From: Euborellia annulipes
Taxonomy: Eukaryota; Arthropoda; Insecta; Dermaptera; Anisolabididae
DNA length: 64,000 nucleotides
Direction of reading: 5' to 3'
Assembly (NCBI GenBank): GCA_023213315.1
Contig: JAKCPI010012715.1
Location: 1 to 64,000, forward strand
Below, one piece after another: positions 1 through 12,689 of the stretch. The notes under the pieces are model-generated. The model did not search any database. It had not been told where the DNA came from and saw only the letters and a list, made by a program, of their open reading frames with translations. A program made the translations under genes and the position numbers. The number at the start of each line of letters is the position of its first letter. The first letter of the stretch is position 1.

Positions 1-119
1 AATATCTCAAGTATTATTAACTTTATCAAAGTTATAGATATAAGTAAATTTATTCTACGCATCATTTTTGAATAAGTTTTGTTTGAAAATTTTTTTCATA
101 TCTCTTATCATTTTAGAAA

Positions 120-1770
120 ATATAAAGAATTTTTTAAATGTTTTAAATTAGCGCCACCAAAAGTATAAATTTTAAATTAAATATAATTTTATTCAGATAA
201 ATAAAATTTACAAATATTTTAATTTAAATAAAATAAATAAAATTTTATTATTTTTTAATTAATCCTCCCTATTGATTTATAACAAATTTCAACGGGGTTA
301 AAAACAGAAAAATCGAAATATCTTCTAAACTAGTAATTTTAGACAAATAACACACTGAAACAAAATTGTTCTATTTATGATTCCAAGCAACTTTTGTCTA
401 AAAAAAAAGTGTGTATCTTTAATCAGAGAGATGGATTCTACGTTTTCCTATTCTATTACATACAATTGTTGTGTTGTTTGTATGAAAAGCCCCTAGGATC
501 AATTAAAGCAACAGTCGCAACCCTATTTGGAAATAGTACCTTTCTCTGTGTGTGTGTGTGTGACATTAATAGAGAGTAAACATCGTTAAGTTTGAGGGTA
601 AACTTTCGCCCAGGCTATTATACACCCAACCCGTAAGTAAAGGTAGAATAGACGTAATATACGTTCGGTATATTTCCCAATGAATAATGAGCCAAAGGGA
701 AAATGATATTGACATTTCAAGGTAGTCAATGATTAAATATTACAGCTAATAGTTAATATTAGCTTTGCTAATGGATGATTTTTTTTAACCTTTATATAAT
801 TTTATTATTATTCGTCTTTTTGGTATAAAACACCTTTTAATTGAAGTCAGCGCTAAAACAAGAAAAAAAATACCAATTGAATAAAAAAATAGTGATGACA
901 GTAAAAAAATTACAAATCTTCTAAAATATTAATTTTATCGTAATAATGCTAATAGATAAAATTATTCTTTTTATCATTTAAAACAAAATTTGTTTGAAAA
1001 GTTTTTTTATATCTCTTACCCTTTAGGAGATATAGACAATTTTGTTTTATATTAGCGCCACCAAACGGATGAATTTTAAATTAATTATTGTTTATTATAA
1101 TTTAAATGCCTGAAATTATAATAATACAATTTCTTTTAAAAGATTATGCAACTATTTATTTATTTAAATTAATATTTAATATTCGCAATTTATTTAAAAC
1201 AAAATTTAACGGGGCTCAAATTATAAAAATATAAATATCTCTTTAATTATCAATTTTAGACAAATTATACTAAAATACAAAATTGTTTATTATTTAATTT
1301 AGATCAATTTTTTGTATAAAAAAATTTTTTATATCTCTTATACTTTAGGAGATATAGGAAGTTGATAAATATTTTTTATAAGCGCCACCAAACGGATTAA
1401 TTTTTAATTAATAATTAAAAAAAAAAAATAAAATTTAAGCGAGATATTAGAACAATTTTAATTTAAAAATAAATGATTAATTAATTTAAAAATATTTTTT
1501 TTTATATTTAATATTCGCAATTAATTTATAACAAAAATCAATGGGGTTAAAATTATAAAAATAAATATTTATAAATATCTCTTTAATTATCAATTTTAGA
1601 CAAATTATACTAAAATACAAAATTATTTTAATTATAATTTCTAACAAATTTTGTTTGAAATTTTTTTTTTTATATCTCTTACCCTTTAAGAGATAGGCCT
1701 ATCGAAAATTTATGTTATTACTTTCTCTTATTTTAGATAAACGCCACCAAACGGATTTAAATCGGACTTC
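120..1770. repeat. diverged ~320-bp tandem (satellite-like) repeat
   Basis: gcgccaccaaa recurs at 151, 1055, 1381 and 1740 (spacings 326 and 359 for the last three), each preceded by tatatctcttaccctttagga-like sequence and followed by AT-rich sequence, then gtttgaaaa. The piece from 371 to about 950 is unrelated AT-rich sequence. Confidence 0.8.
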
Positions 1771-2379
1771 TTCGAGATTTTAGAATAAGATTTCTATTTT
1801 AATTCAATAATTAAAAAATTTCCAAAATCTTGTCAATCATTTTACATTTTTTTTTTCAAATAAATTTCAAAGATTTTAGAACAAAATTTCTATTTTAATT
1901 TAATAATTAAAAATAAAATTTTCAAAACCTTGTCAATCATTTTACAATAATTTTTCAATTAGATATAATATGTAGAATTATTTATTCTTTTTCTACTGGC
2001 ATATAAAGCTTTTTTCTAACTTTTTTTTATATATTTACGAGATATAATTTTTTTGTAGAAATATCGCATCTAATTTCATCTATAAATTTTTAAAAAGAAA
2101 TATCCCCTGATGATGTCCTTTAAATTCCCAAGTCGGTCCTCTCTCTGAATTTTTATTATGAATAAAAAATATATTCAAATATATTTTATCATTTCTTATG
2201 ATATATTCCATTACGTTAGAGACACTCTGTTCCATTTTTTTTTGTCCTCTTATTAATTATTCATATTTAATTTCAAATGGTGGGAATTCCCTAGAAACAT
2301 CCTCGTCTGCTTTTTTTAGTTGGTCAATTATAAGATGATGATGTTGCAAGGAAGAAGGCATCAAATCTCGTCTGAATTA

Positions 2380-2505
2380 TGAATTAACTAGCTGCTCCGC
2401 CCGCCTGCGGCGGAATGTCCTCTATAATCATACAAAATTTCGTTTCAAAGGAAAGTTGGACGGAAGAGTGACAGACTAGACTAGCTGCTCCGTCCGCCTT
2501 GTTAA
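2380..2505 (-). mobile_element. two Helitron-like 3' ends side by side
   Basis: actagctgctccgcccgcct and actagctgctccgtccgcct about 90 bp apart; on the minus strand both end in CTAG before T after a G/C-rich hairpin. Confidence 0.5.
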
Positions 2506-2699
2506 ATTGAAGAGATATTTTAATTTGGAAATTAATCCTTATAATTAATTATTCTTTGATTGTTTAATTTCTTAAACAAAGCCTATTATCGAGAAAAAAG
2601 ATGATTATTTTCATGTTCTAGAACCCAATCGTGACTCCGTCGGGATCGAAAAATAAAATAATCCGTGACCAAAAAAGTTCTGTGATTATATGGGTTAAA

Positions 2700-3900
2700 A
2701 AAACGTATAATCCACCTCTCAGATTTAAGATACACAATTTTTTTTCAAACAAAAGTTGTTTAGAATTAAAAATAGAACAATTTTCTATCAGGGTGTTTTT
2801 TGTCTAAAATGGATAGTTTAGGAGTTATTTCGATTTTTCTGTTTTGAACCCCATAGGAATTTGTTCTAAATCAATAGCGAGTATTAATTATAAAAAAAAA
2901 TAATAAAAATTTTATTTATTTTATTTATTAAAAAAAAAATTGTATTTAATTTGAATTTTATCCGTCTGGTGGCGCTAATCTTAAATATCCGGTATGGTAT
3001 GGTAAGAGATAGAAAAAAAATTTTAAAACAAAAATTGTTCAAAATGATGCATACAATAAATTTACTTATGTATAAAATATCGATAAAAATAATAATAGAG
3101 AAGATATTTTAAATCTTATTTGTGTGTTAATTTCCTTATTGATTTGAAATATTATTTTAAATTATTTGAAATTTTTTTTTCAAAACAATGTTTTTTTGTA
3201 AAAGAAATTAATGTTCACCAGTCCGACATCCTCAAATTAAAAATATTTCAAATTTTGTTTAAAAAAAATTCAGTAATCAGGAACTCAAAACGTGTATTTC
3301 CTATTATTTACTGTTTATTTTATTATTTTTATTTGAAATCGGGATTCCCGTTTATTTACCCGAGGTGCTTTCGTGCACGAAGATTCAACCGGCCTCTGGC
3401 CGCATCCTGTGCAGTTACATTATTTTCTACCTCTTAACTCCTCCTCCTGCGTTCGTTTCTAGCTAGTGAACTAATCCTTATTTCTCGTTCCTTTTATCCA
3501 ACCTCTTCTATGCTATGGAGGATGTCCGAGTTGAGGAGGGAATTCTTTCGAAGAATGCATCACTGAGAGGGAGTCTTCTTTGCGTTCCTTCCAAAGCACG
3601 GGGATGTAACAACAACTCCCTCTTCTTGTAGAGTAATATATAGGTTTACATAAAGTCTGAGCGGAAAAAAAGTTGGAAACCGCTGATCTATATCTATCTA
3701 AATCCATTGGCGTCATTAGTTTACAATTCATTCTTTGGGTGGCGCTAATTTAAAAAAAAAACTAAAACTTTGTATATCTGCTTAAGGGTAAGAGATATAA
3801 AAAAACTTTTCAAACAAAAGTTGTTTAAAATAATCCATAGAATAATTCTATATATGGATATTTTTTCGATAAAGTTGATAGTTGAGTAGATATTTTGAAT
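2700..3900. repeat. inverted copies of the ~320-bp repeat
   Basis: ggtggcgctaat at 2967 and 3739 with ggtaagagatat after each, opposite in orientation to 120-1770. Between them, 3350-3650 is a GC-richer insert (see findings). Confidence 0.75.
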
Positions 3901-4017
3901 TTTAACTTGAAATAAAACTACTTGTTGACAGTGGCGTCATTTCAACTTTTTCTAGGTACTCAAAAGATATTCAATTTAATTAATTCTTTAATTTTGTGAA
4001 GTTTATATACTCGTAGA

Positions 4018-4159
4018 CATAGGCGTAGCCAGGAAATTTTTGATGGGGGGGTTTCAAGAAAATTTTTCCAAACATTTAAAAAATTTAAGATTATTTTAGG
4101 GTATTTTTTTTTTAGCTAGAGGGGTTTGAACCCCCCCCCCCCCCGTGGCTAGGCCTATG
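4018..4159. mobile_element. hAT-type MITE, 142 bp
   Basis: Ends cataggcgtagccagg and ctaggcctatg, with perfect 8-bp duplication ctcgtaga (4010-4017 and 4160-4167). A G run near the left end and a C run near the right end can pair. Confidence 0.9.
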
Positions 4160-4260
4160 CTCGTAGATATATTTTGAAATATTTTATTAGATATTAGAAT
4201 AATATAAAATTTTATAAATCAGAGCTCTTCCCCCCCCCCCAAATGACGCCACTGTCTAAA

Positions 4261-4415
4261 TCTACTGTATAATAGAGCAGTGTCCGTCAGTCTGTCTGTC
4301 CGTCTGTTACGCTGTTTGTCCAACTTGCTGTAATTGTGAAAAGAAATTTTGCAGTCTTAATTGATTAAGAAAAGAGGGACCACCACAGGCGGGCGTAGCG
4401 GCTAGTGTTGATATA
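4261..4415 (+). mobile_element. mini Helitron-like element, 155 bp
   Basis: Starts TCTACTG after an A and ends gcggCTAG before a T, with the gtccgtcagtctgtctgtcc block near the 5' end and a ggcgggcgtagcg block before the end. Insertion between A and T without duplication is the Helitron pattern. Confidence 0.65.
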
Positions 4416-6184
4416 TTATCTTTATCAATTGAATGCAAACTCCATTCAACGATTTATAAAGATTTTTTCCACTTGTATTGATTTCATATTTGACTTTTCA
4501 TTTACAAATATTATAGTCTAGCGTACTAACGCGCTATAATAATAAAATACACACTTGGCAGGCATAATATCAACACATTCATTTTGTTTAATAAAATATA
4601 CACACAACACATAAATAACAAGTTGAAAAGAGAGAGTGTGATTGAATAATAAGACTATTTTTGTTTTTTGTTTTAAACACAAACACGTTTTTTTTTTGTT
4701 CAATCGTTTATGTTGTTGTTGTTGTTATTAACAAAAATAACAAGCCTTCTTGTGGTTGATTAAAAAAATTTGTAATCAACTCTCTCATTCGATGGGGGAA
4801 ACAATTAAATAGATATGATAAAAAAAAAGAATATTAATTATTTATTTCCCCTGAGGGATTTGTAATTTTACGGTTTATTGATTATAAAGTGGTGGAGGGG
4901 GAAGTGGAGGAGGTTCAAAAAATTAAATCGATAAAAAAAAATTAAGAAAAAAAAAACACATATTTCCCGCTTTTTTGCCCGCAACGTAAAATATATAAAA
5001 ATCCTTCAGGGGAAATAAATAAATAATTAATATTAAAGGCGGGAAAGATTTGTAACTTATTGCCGGTTTTTTCATGTTTGGGTGAAGTTAGTGAAGTCTC
5101 TGTTAAATGGATTTTTTTTTTTTGTAGTGCAGAAACCCTATTCATTTTTATAAGGTATTTATTTAAAATTTATATAATATTCGTTTATTTAATAAAAAAA
5201 AAAAAAATTGTGAGTGCGGAGATTGCTAATAAAGAGAAATAAAAAAAAATAACTGTTTGAAAATTTTATATACAGATAAAAGGGAAAATTTCAGAGAATA
5301 TAGAACGATGATCCTTTTTACTATCATTTGATTGGTTGAACGGATGGTTAGATTAAAAGAAAAAATATATTCTTAATTATTCAATTTTAGTTGCATGTGA
5401 ATATTCTCTAGGAAATTCTAAACTCATTACAAAAAATCCGATGCGAATTGGATGCGCCGTTTCCGAGTTATAGACATTTGAATTTTCGAAGTTTTTATTC
5501 ATTTCTATTTCGTGCTCTTGATTTGGCCAAAAGAGGGGAGGGCGGCGAGTTGCAGGTTCCCCCACCCCTCCGCTCTGATTGTCGCCAGGCGCCCCCTCCC
5601 CCCTCGTTTCTAAGAAATATTCTTTCTCTTTTTAAAAATAATAATTTAATAGCTTTTAAGTCAATTTTTTTTTTTGGACATTTGGAAGAATTATAAAAAT
5701 CGAACGAGGAAAAACAAATTAATCAAGCAGTCAGAGAATATTGCCAAATAAATGATAGTTATATATTTAGTTAGATGTAAAATCTTTCAATTCTTCATCA
5801 TCACATGGTTATTATATTTATTTGAACACAAACGATATTTCCATCTAGGGTAGTTAAATATCAAAGTGTAAAATTTAATTTAGATGAAATGATTTGAGTA
5901 CTTCAAACAATTTTCACAAAATATTACAGATGTACTTTTTAAAAGAGCATCTAAATAATTGATTTATTAATTTAAAAAAAAAATCGTTAGAGCGAATTTT
6001 GAGAAAATCGAAAAAAACTGAAAAACTACATGAGTAAAGTACTAGTACTTTTTGGCTGATTTTGATTAAAAGCTTATTTCCACGCCTCAGGGGGGTGTAT
6101 AACTTAAATATAAAAGTTCACCCGCCTAGCTCAATACCTTCATGCTTAAAATTGAACACACATAGGCAAGAGAATGTAAAAAAA
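4416..6184. other. AT-rich intergenic stretch
   Basis: No gene. There is a small inverted repeat (4832-4862 and 5000-5035, around atttatttcccctgagggat) and a family B repeat at 5390-5640. 5980-6130 is a minus-strand family E fragment (gtactagtactttttggctg). Confidence 0.6.
5390..5640 (-). repeat. family B repeat
   Basis: ggaaattctaaactcattac, aaatccgatgc, then a G/C-rich cccacccctccgctctgatt block. Other copies: 8990-9120, 19850-20055 continuing at 20740-20790, 25250-25515, 29510-29690. The unbroken copy shows the family E insertion site. Confidence 0.68.
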
Positions 6185-6685
6185 AAAAATAGGGGGCCGT
6201 GAGGGTCCCAACGGGGCCGCGACTCAAAAAGTTTAACAAGCACTGAACTAAAGGTCTAAAGGGATGGATTTTATTATTTAATATATTTATGAGTAGAGAC
6301 CGGATTTTAGCAAAAAGCCTTTTGCCCCAATTTTTAACCAACCCTTTAGAATTTTATTTTTCCCCAAAATTCGAAAAACTAAGGGGATTGGGAGTGCGAT
6401 TTTTTTTCCTTTTTGCTTTTTTTGGGGTTTTTCTTTCTCTCCCTCCCTCCCGTTTTTATAAAAATTTATTAATAATATTTATTTTTTTTTTTTTTTTTTT
6501 TTTAAAAAAACACACTTTTCCCCCCCCCCCCCCCCCCCCCAAGCCAGGAGCTAGGGGGGGGGGGCCCCCCCACACCAAAAAAAAAAAAAGAGGGAGGAGG
6601 GGGGGTGGTAATTTATTAAATATAAGTAATTAAGAAAAAATTGGGATAAGAGATAGGTGAGGGGAATTTGTTTTTTTTTGGCTTT

Positions 6686-6782
<97 letters not shown>

Positions 6783-7400
6783 AGAAATAAGCATCTCTTT
6801 GATTGAAGACAAATTTTAAATTTTATTTTTCTCAAAGGATTGAATTCTTTATAGATAAATATGCATTCTTTTATTCTTATAGTTTCGAATACAATTTTAT
6901 AAAAGCATAAAAAGATGAAATTAAATGATTATTTCAAATGCTGGGAGAGCATCAATTTGTTTTTTCAAATTCGATCTGCGCCCAGAGTGCAGCCAGGGAG
7001 CCTCGCTTCACTCTCGTCTAGGCTTTTATTCACGCGCACATTCGCTTTTCAAAAAATCTCTCTATCTCTCTTATTTGTCGTTGGATTTGTGGAAAAACGC
7101 AAAACTGGTCTTTTCAATCAATTATAAAGCTATATTTATTTTTTTATTTAACTACGCCCACATAAAATGGGGGTTTATTGATTGCCTTTGACATCTTCAA
7201 ATTTTATTCATTTTCTAATTATCCTAATTTATTGTTTTTTAATTAAATAAACACATTTAGGCCTGGATATTGATTGAATAGCTTAGTATATAAAATATTC
7301 AATCAAAAACAATCAAATTTTAGTCTCAAAACGTTCTAAAAATGATTAAAAATCGATTTTACAAATTTATTTTGACATATTAATTTTTACTTTCTCTTAA
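6185..7400 (+). repeat. family R repeat, first copy, with a low-complexity insertion
   Basis: Direct copy of 26420-27120: gtgagggtcccaac, aagcactgaactaaag, aatgctgggagagcatcaat, gcagccagggagcctcgctt. A 480-bp insertion at about 6293-6772 contains long C, G and T runs and is bounded by ttatgag on both sides. Related, more diverged copies are at 17750-18250 and 21240-21780. Confidence 0.8.
6684..6779 (+). repeat. ~90-bp T homopolymer
   Basis: About 90 nearly pure T bases, with C, G and A runs at 6521-6600 just before. It is likely to be of uncertain length in the assembly. Confidence 0.9.
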
Positions 7401-8810
7401 AATTCAAAAATTAATTATTTTTTTGATGCTGCTGTTCTCATTTTGCTTTCAAAATTGTTTGAAGACCACCATGGGCGTAACTAGTGCATTTGGCTGGGGG
7501 GGGGGGGCTATGGGACCACCTATCCTCCGGTGGGCCTGGAAAGCCCCCTATTTTCTCAATTTTTCTTTCTTGGGGCAAGGAGCTTTCTGGGGGGGGGGGG
7601 GGGGCAGAGGTTAACTTTCTATCCAAACATGACAAAACCGACCCTTAGCCTTTTTTTTTTGTTCCAGTGGAAATTACAATTAAATTTTCTTAAAGTGCAA
7701 TTTTATTTATTTTTTTTTTTTTTTAACTAAAAACTTCAGAACAGATTGTCATGAAATTTGCTCTACATTTAGAGGCTATTTATTGTCTTTATTTTTAGTT
7801 TCAAGATTTGGTCGTAATAATTTATCGATCCCTTTTGCCGCTCCATTCACTTCTTGTTTTAATACCGCCCTACGCCCACTTAGGACTACACATTTGCCAA
7901 ATTTTACTCTAATCCGATGAATAGTTTCAAAAAAAAAATTTTCACATCCATTTCTGGGGTCTGTATGACCTGAAACGTAAAAAAAGAGATTTTTTACCAT
8001 CAAAATATTTTCACCTTATTTATTAGAGGGAAAGTAAAAAAAAAAACCCATAAAAATTCGTTTACTAGTTCCCGAAATTCATAAGTTGAAATTAAATAAA
8101 ATTTAGATCTCACAATTATTTTTCTATAATTAATCAAATAAATATTGTATTAGTGAATACTAATGTATAATCTTGGAATTATTAATTCACGTACGTGTTT
8201 TTTTATTGATATGGATATTAGGCTTTGTTTTTGTTTTTTGTTTTCCTCTTATTATTTTTTTATTGGCAGTTACTAGCTATCAGACCGACATAGGTTCACT
8301 GTCTGTACTGTGCGCTATGAATGTCTACCTGACGTTCTCCGCAGGGTGTAAAAAAAAGATCTTATATGTATAATTACATTGAAAAATTCATCAAGTAAAA
8401 GGAGAAAAATTAAAAATAAACGTGCGTATTATTGAAAGCGGATTATGCAGCTAGTTTTATATAAAAACCCACTGAATAATAATAATAATAATATTGGTTG
8501 AATATAAATTTAGCGTAAGCGAATTATTTATGTGATATGAACATGAATAAATAATCAGCAAATTTATTAGGCTTAGATATAAAATAAATAAATAAATAAA
8601 TAAACAACTTTGTATGTATGAAATATGACTATATTTTTTTATTTTTATGTTTTCAAAATAAACAGAAATAACAATTTCTTCTATTTATTTATGATTGAAT
8701 AAAAAAATACTTTCTCTCTCTATATAGTTCATATATAGGGTAAGAGAAAGTAAAAATGAGAATTAGAGGCCTTTTAAAGAAATTAATTAGACCGCAATTT
8801 TTCACTCAAT
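7400..8810. other. repeat-derived intergenic stretch
   Basis: 7470-7620 is a G-run-rich element beginning catgggcgtaactagtgc. 7780-7990 resembles old dispersed repeat. The rest is AT-rich with an (AATA)n run at 8582. No gene recognised. Confidence 0.5.
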
Positions 8811-8893
8811 AAAAATCTGGTGAGAGTGCTCGCACAGCACACGACTTTCTCTTTCTTAAGTTGTTTTCTGTGCTTGTCACACCAGATTTTTTG
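8811..8893. repeat. family E terminal hairpin, solitary copy
   Basis: About 83 bp, near-palindromic: tctggtg at one end and caccaga at the other, with cacagcacac and actttctctt inside. Other solitary or clipped copies are at 9320-9397, 11173-11257, 24742-24812, 29216-29299, 29722-29804, 32777-32866, 39603-39692, 54842-54892 and 62516-62578. Several (32777, 39603) occur without recognisable family E sequence beside them. Confidence 0.75.
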
Positions 8894-9792
8894 TGTCGAG
8901 ATATATATTTAGTTTCCGACATTCCCGTATATTTGAATTTATAAACCATTTGTTTATTTATATTTTGTTTTTGTTTGGGGCCGTAGTTTGGAGTTGTACG
9001 CAATTCAATATGCAAAGTTTTTTATTTTTTTTTTCTAACGAATATTATTTAGGGCTTAAGAAACGACGAGCGGAGGTGAAGTGACGCCTGCACCTCCCCT
9101 CGCCGGCTGCTATTCTTGGAAATAACTATTAAAAACATTCTATTATCTCCATCGCAAATCTTTCGTCTAAATAAAGTGATTCATTAGACCCAGAGAGAAT
9201 GATTTCACTTGTTGTTAAGTAACAATAAATAAGGCTCTCTCTTGGATGGGAGAGACAAATAAATAACGTAAAATATTTATTCTTTACTATCTTTTCAATA
9301 TCCCTTAGATCTCACTCTATAAAAATCTGGGTGAGACTGCTCGCACAGCCTTCGTACCGAAGGTTGTGTTCTGTGCTTGCCACACCAGATTTTTTGTGTC
9401 GAGATATATATTTAGTTTCCGTTATTATAATATTTAGATTTTCTGTTAAAAATATTACGTTATTGAAAAGATCATTTTTTTTTGTTTTGATTTCTATTTT
9501 CCCCTTTTACAGATTGATTTTTTTTTTCTCTCTTTGATTAGCTATAGTTATTTATTTATTTATTTATTTATTTTTTGATAAGGAAAATTGGGAATCTAAC
9601 GATAACAAAAAGAATGCCATCATATCTTTTATATTCTATTTATCCTTTGATCTTCTGCTTTTTTTTCTTTTTCTTCTTCTTCCTGATGATGATGATGATG
9701 TCTTTATCATTTAAAACTGAATAGCTAACCTTCAGGCGATTATATAAAGAAAATTCTTTTGTTTTTTTTTAATTATATTAAATTCAATATTG

Positions 9793-9885
9793 CCCTCGGG
9801 CTTGGCGTAGTTGGTAGCGCGCCTGCCTTGTATGCCAAGGGTCGAGGGTTCGGATCCCAGGCATTTGGACCCCAAAATACAGTAT
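9793..9885 (+). mobile_element. SINE head, internally shortened
   Basis: Head with tggcgtagttggtagcgcg and gggttcggatccc followed directly by ggcatttggacccc. The mirror copy is at 28737-28830 on the minus strand as part of the outer inverted repeat. Confidence 0.72.
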
Positions 9886-9973
9886 TTTCATAATCAAATT
9901 ATTATACGGTTGACTAAGGAGCTCAATGAGGAAAGGCAGCCAGCATAAATAAAAACTTTTATATTATGTCATC

Positions 9974-10005
9974 GACGTTTCGGAGCGCGTCGCTCCCATC
10001 TTCAG
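9974..10005 (-). ncRNA. hammerhead ribozyme motif, intact core
   Basis: Minus strand CTGAAGA, stem II GGAGCG/CGCTCC, GAAAC, GTC. It is the same family as 27577-27609, lying in the left arm of the outer inverted repeat. Confidence 0.85.
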
Positions 10006-10399
10006 AACCTCAAATATTTTTTTATTAATAGAGTATTAGAAAAAATATACAAAATATTAGCTACCAACACCAATTTTCCACATAATTGCTAGGTTTATAA
10101 ATAAAATAATAAATAAGAATAAATAAAAAAAAAATATTTTTATATTTTTTAGCATAAAAAATTTTTGTTTTTGTATTTTTATATTATTTTATAAAATAGA
10201 GAGGGGAGGCGTCATCCAATTTAATTTTTTTAAGGGAGGCTTTGTAACATAAAGTTTGGAAAGCACTGTTCTAGACCATGTCGCAAAAAACCACTTTTTT
10301 GGATTCAGGGGACCTCAAAACGTGTATATCCATCAAAATCTCGGCATCGAATTTCTGACATGAATCCAATACTTTCTCTCTTTATAAATTTTTTATTTT

Positions 10400-11430
10400 C
10401 CAATCTCAAGCCTAGGATGGAGTGTAGCCTGATTACAGAACCTTTAATTACTCATATTCCATAAATGCAATCTAATTTTTTAACATTTATTTATTTATTT
10501 ATTTATAAATTAAACAAACCTCAAATCACCGATAATTCAATTAAAAAAAAAAAAACAGAATTTTTTTTGTCGATAATTTAATAATACATTTCTAATTCGA
10601 TCTCTGATTGGTTGATTCATTAAATTCATTTATTAATGAATGCGAGGGTGGTGGGGGGGGGAGATCGCCATGATGATAGAAAATTAATTTACCTTGAAAT
10701 TGTTTTTTTTTTATTTAATTTCTACCTGATTTTTTTTTTTTTTGTTAACAATATTAATGGTTAACCTCGAGACCACTTCAATTATTATCCCCCCCTTAGA
10801 GAGATTGGGCCAATATTAAGGGGGTGGGTTCTTGAAATTCAACCAAGCAGCAGCTGCCAAAGACATCCAACTGGAAAAAAAAACGGTCAGCAATTGGAGG
10901 GCACAAAAACGGGTTGGGGGGGGGGGATCGATTTGGAATTTCTCCCATCTACTTGTTAGAGGGGGTAGACAAAAAAAAAACAACCCTAAATAGATTAAGA
11001 AGAAAAATGATAATTTGCTCGTCATCAATTAAAACAAAAGATTGTACAAAATAAAACAGTGATGTAACAACAACAAATAAGACGAGAGAAAACAATAATC
11101 TGTGGAAAAAAATTTTCCTTCTTATTAGCAAAATGGACGATTCATAATCCTCAAAGACCTTTGAGAGAGACAAAATCCGGTGTGACAAACACAGAACACA
11201 ACTTTCAATTACCGAAGGTAAGAGAAAGTTGTTTGTTGTGGGTGACACCAGATTTTTTATACATTTATTTAAGGTCTTTTCTTTATAAATGTTATTATAT
11301 ATTATGTATAAAGGCATAAAAATATATAAATATAGGCTATTAGGGCATCGGCTGTTAGACTAGCCTGCCATCTATTGCAAGAATGCTGAACTAATTAGAC
11401 AGTTGATTTTTAAATAAATCATCTAAGCTT
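10400..11430. other. AT-rich stretch without genes
   Basis: Holds one family E hairpin (11173-11257) and homopolymer runs. Open frames at 10816-11317 are repeat and low-complexity artefacts. Confidence 0.5.
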
Positions 11431-12494
11431 CTATATATATAATTCACTAATGTCCGTCTGTCACGCTCTATTTAGGCAACTTCCCGTTGGAATTTTGAAA
11501 TGAAATTTTTAAAGCATAAAGAGTACCTTCTCGGGATTACAGGAAAATTATTTTCATCCCGAAATTCCTATAACTTTTTGAGTTATTAATTACGATTTCT
11601 CCCATAGGAAATGTAGAGAGAAATATTTATGTATTCTTTTCATTTGTGTATTCCATGAATGTAAACAAATCCTCAAGCAGGCACTGGTTTGGAATAGTAG
11701 TAATAATAATTTTATTTTCGCAGGCGGGCCCCAGCACAGATCATACAATCAAGATGGGACAGCTCCAGGTTAAAAATTGTTTATAAGTTTAGCGCTCTCT
11801 ATACGCGTGTCGACCTATTATTTTGCGCGGGAGACCCGTGGCTCAGAGAGAAGACATTAGCTTCTCGTGCCTAAGGTCCCGCGTTCGCGTCCCGCCCCAA
11901 GCGAGAAAAATTTATTTAATTACCCCCTTTACCCTCCCCCCCTGTATCCGCCCTTGATATTAATTTATATGTTTATCGGTATGATAAAATAAAAAAAAAA
12001 AGATTAAAAACAATTATTTGAAAATGAACAGTAAATGAAAAAAAGAGAAATTAGTGTTAAAAAAATTTATTGCAAATTGTAAAAAAATTACAATTAAATT
12101 TAATTATAAGAGCAGCAAATTAAGAACTTACTTCTTTCTTTCCCATTTTTTAAACACGTAGGGCATATTAAATACGAAGGGCAATAATTGCGTGTGATTA
12201 ATTGAGTAGGGCACGTTACAATTTTATTTAATTCAAATTTATAATGTTTTTTTTTATTTGTTATTAAACTCATCAAACAATGTTATTTTGTTGGCGAATG
12301 GAACGAACTCTACAGGATAAATTTTTAACTAGTCTAGTATTGCCATCTAGCCACATATCAGACAACTAAAAACTTATAAACATTCTTCCCATAGAGCTGT
12401 CCCCCCATGGGCCCCAGCCAGCTGGAGGGGGGTCTACGGGGGCGAAGTCCCCCGGCTAGGCATGCCCGCCGAAGGTGGGCGACGCGGCTAGTCA
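11431..12494 (+). mobile_element. Helitron-like nonautonomous element
   Basis: Begins tctatatatataattcac followed by gtccgtctgtcacgctc and ends with a hairpin (gcccgcc/ggtgggc) then cggctag before a T, matching a Helitron TC...CTRR layout. It carries a tRNA-like insert at 11826. The start is less certain than the end. Confidence 0.55.
11826..11905 (+). mobile_element. second type of tRNA-like repeat
   Basis: gggagacccgtggctcagag, then a B-box-like gcgttcgcgtcccgcc. It differs from the main SINE head, so it is a separate tRNA-derived family or an old tRNA pseudogene. Confidence 0.5.
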
Positions 12495-12689
12495 TTTTAA
12501 ATGATTTAAAAAATTATATTTTATCAATTTGAAAATCTCACAATTATTTTTTTTTATAATTCGTCATATATATTAAATTTCCTATTTTTGTCGTCACTGC
12601 TTGTGACGTCACGGCTTGTAACCCGACATGCTGATAGAAGAGCTAAAAAATTTGAGTCGATCAAATAAAAGTTTCACTTTAAAAATATA

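Larger units (their letters stand above)
8811..10400. repeat. left arm of a 21-kb-spanning inverted repeat
   Basis: 8811-10100 and 10270-10400 are inverted copies of parts of 27125-29805. Shared landmarks in mirror order: two family E hairpins, the block ending in cctcccctcgccggctgcta, a shortened SINE, the hammerhead end at 9974, the attagcta-ccaattttcc segment and the maternal-like repeat tail at 10300. The copy lacks most of the PLE present in the right arm and has extra AT-rich and hAT-end sequence at 10105-10265. Confidence 0.82.

Noticed and set aside
2103..2140. CTGATGATG as a hammerhead start
   Set aside because: No GAAAC box or stem II follows.
6551..6835. Poly-lysine frames
   Set aside because: Translation of the T homopolymer on the opposite strand.
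7776..8003. 75-codon minus-strand frame
   Set aside because: The sequence looks like part of an old dispersed repeat, and no protein family is recognisable.
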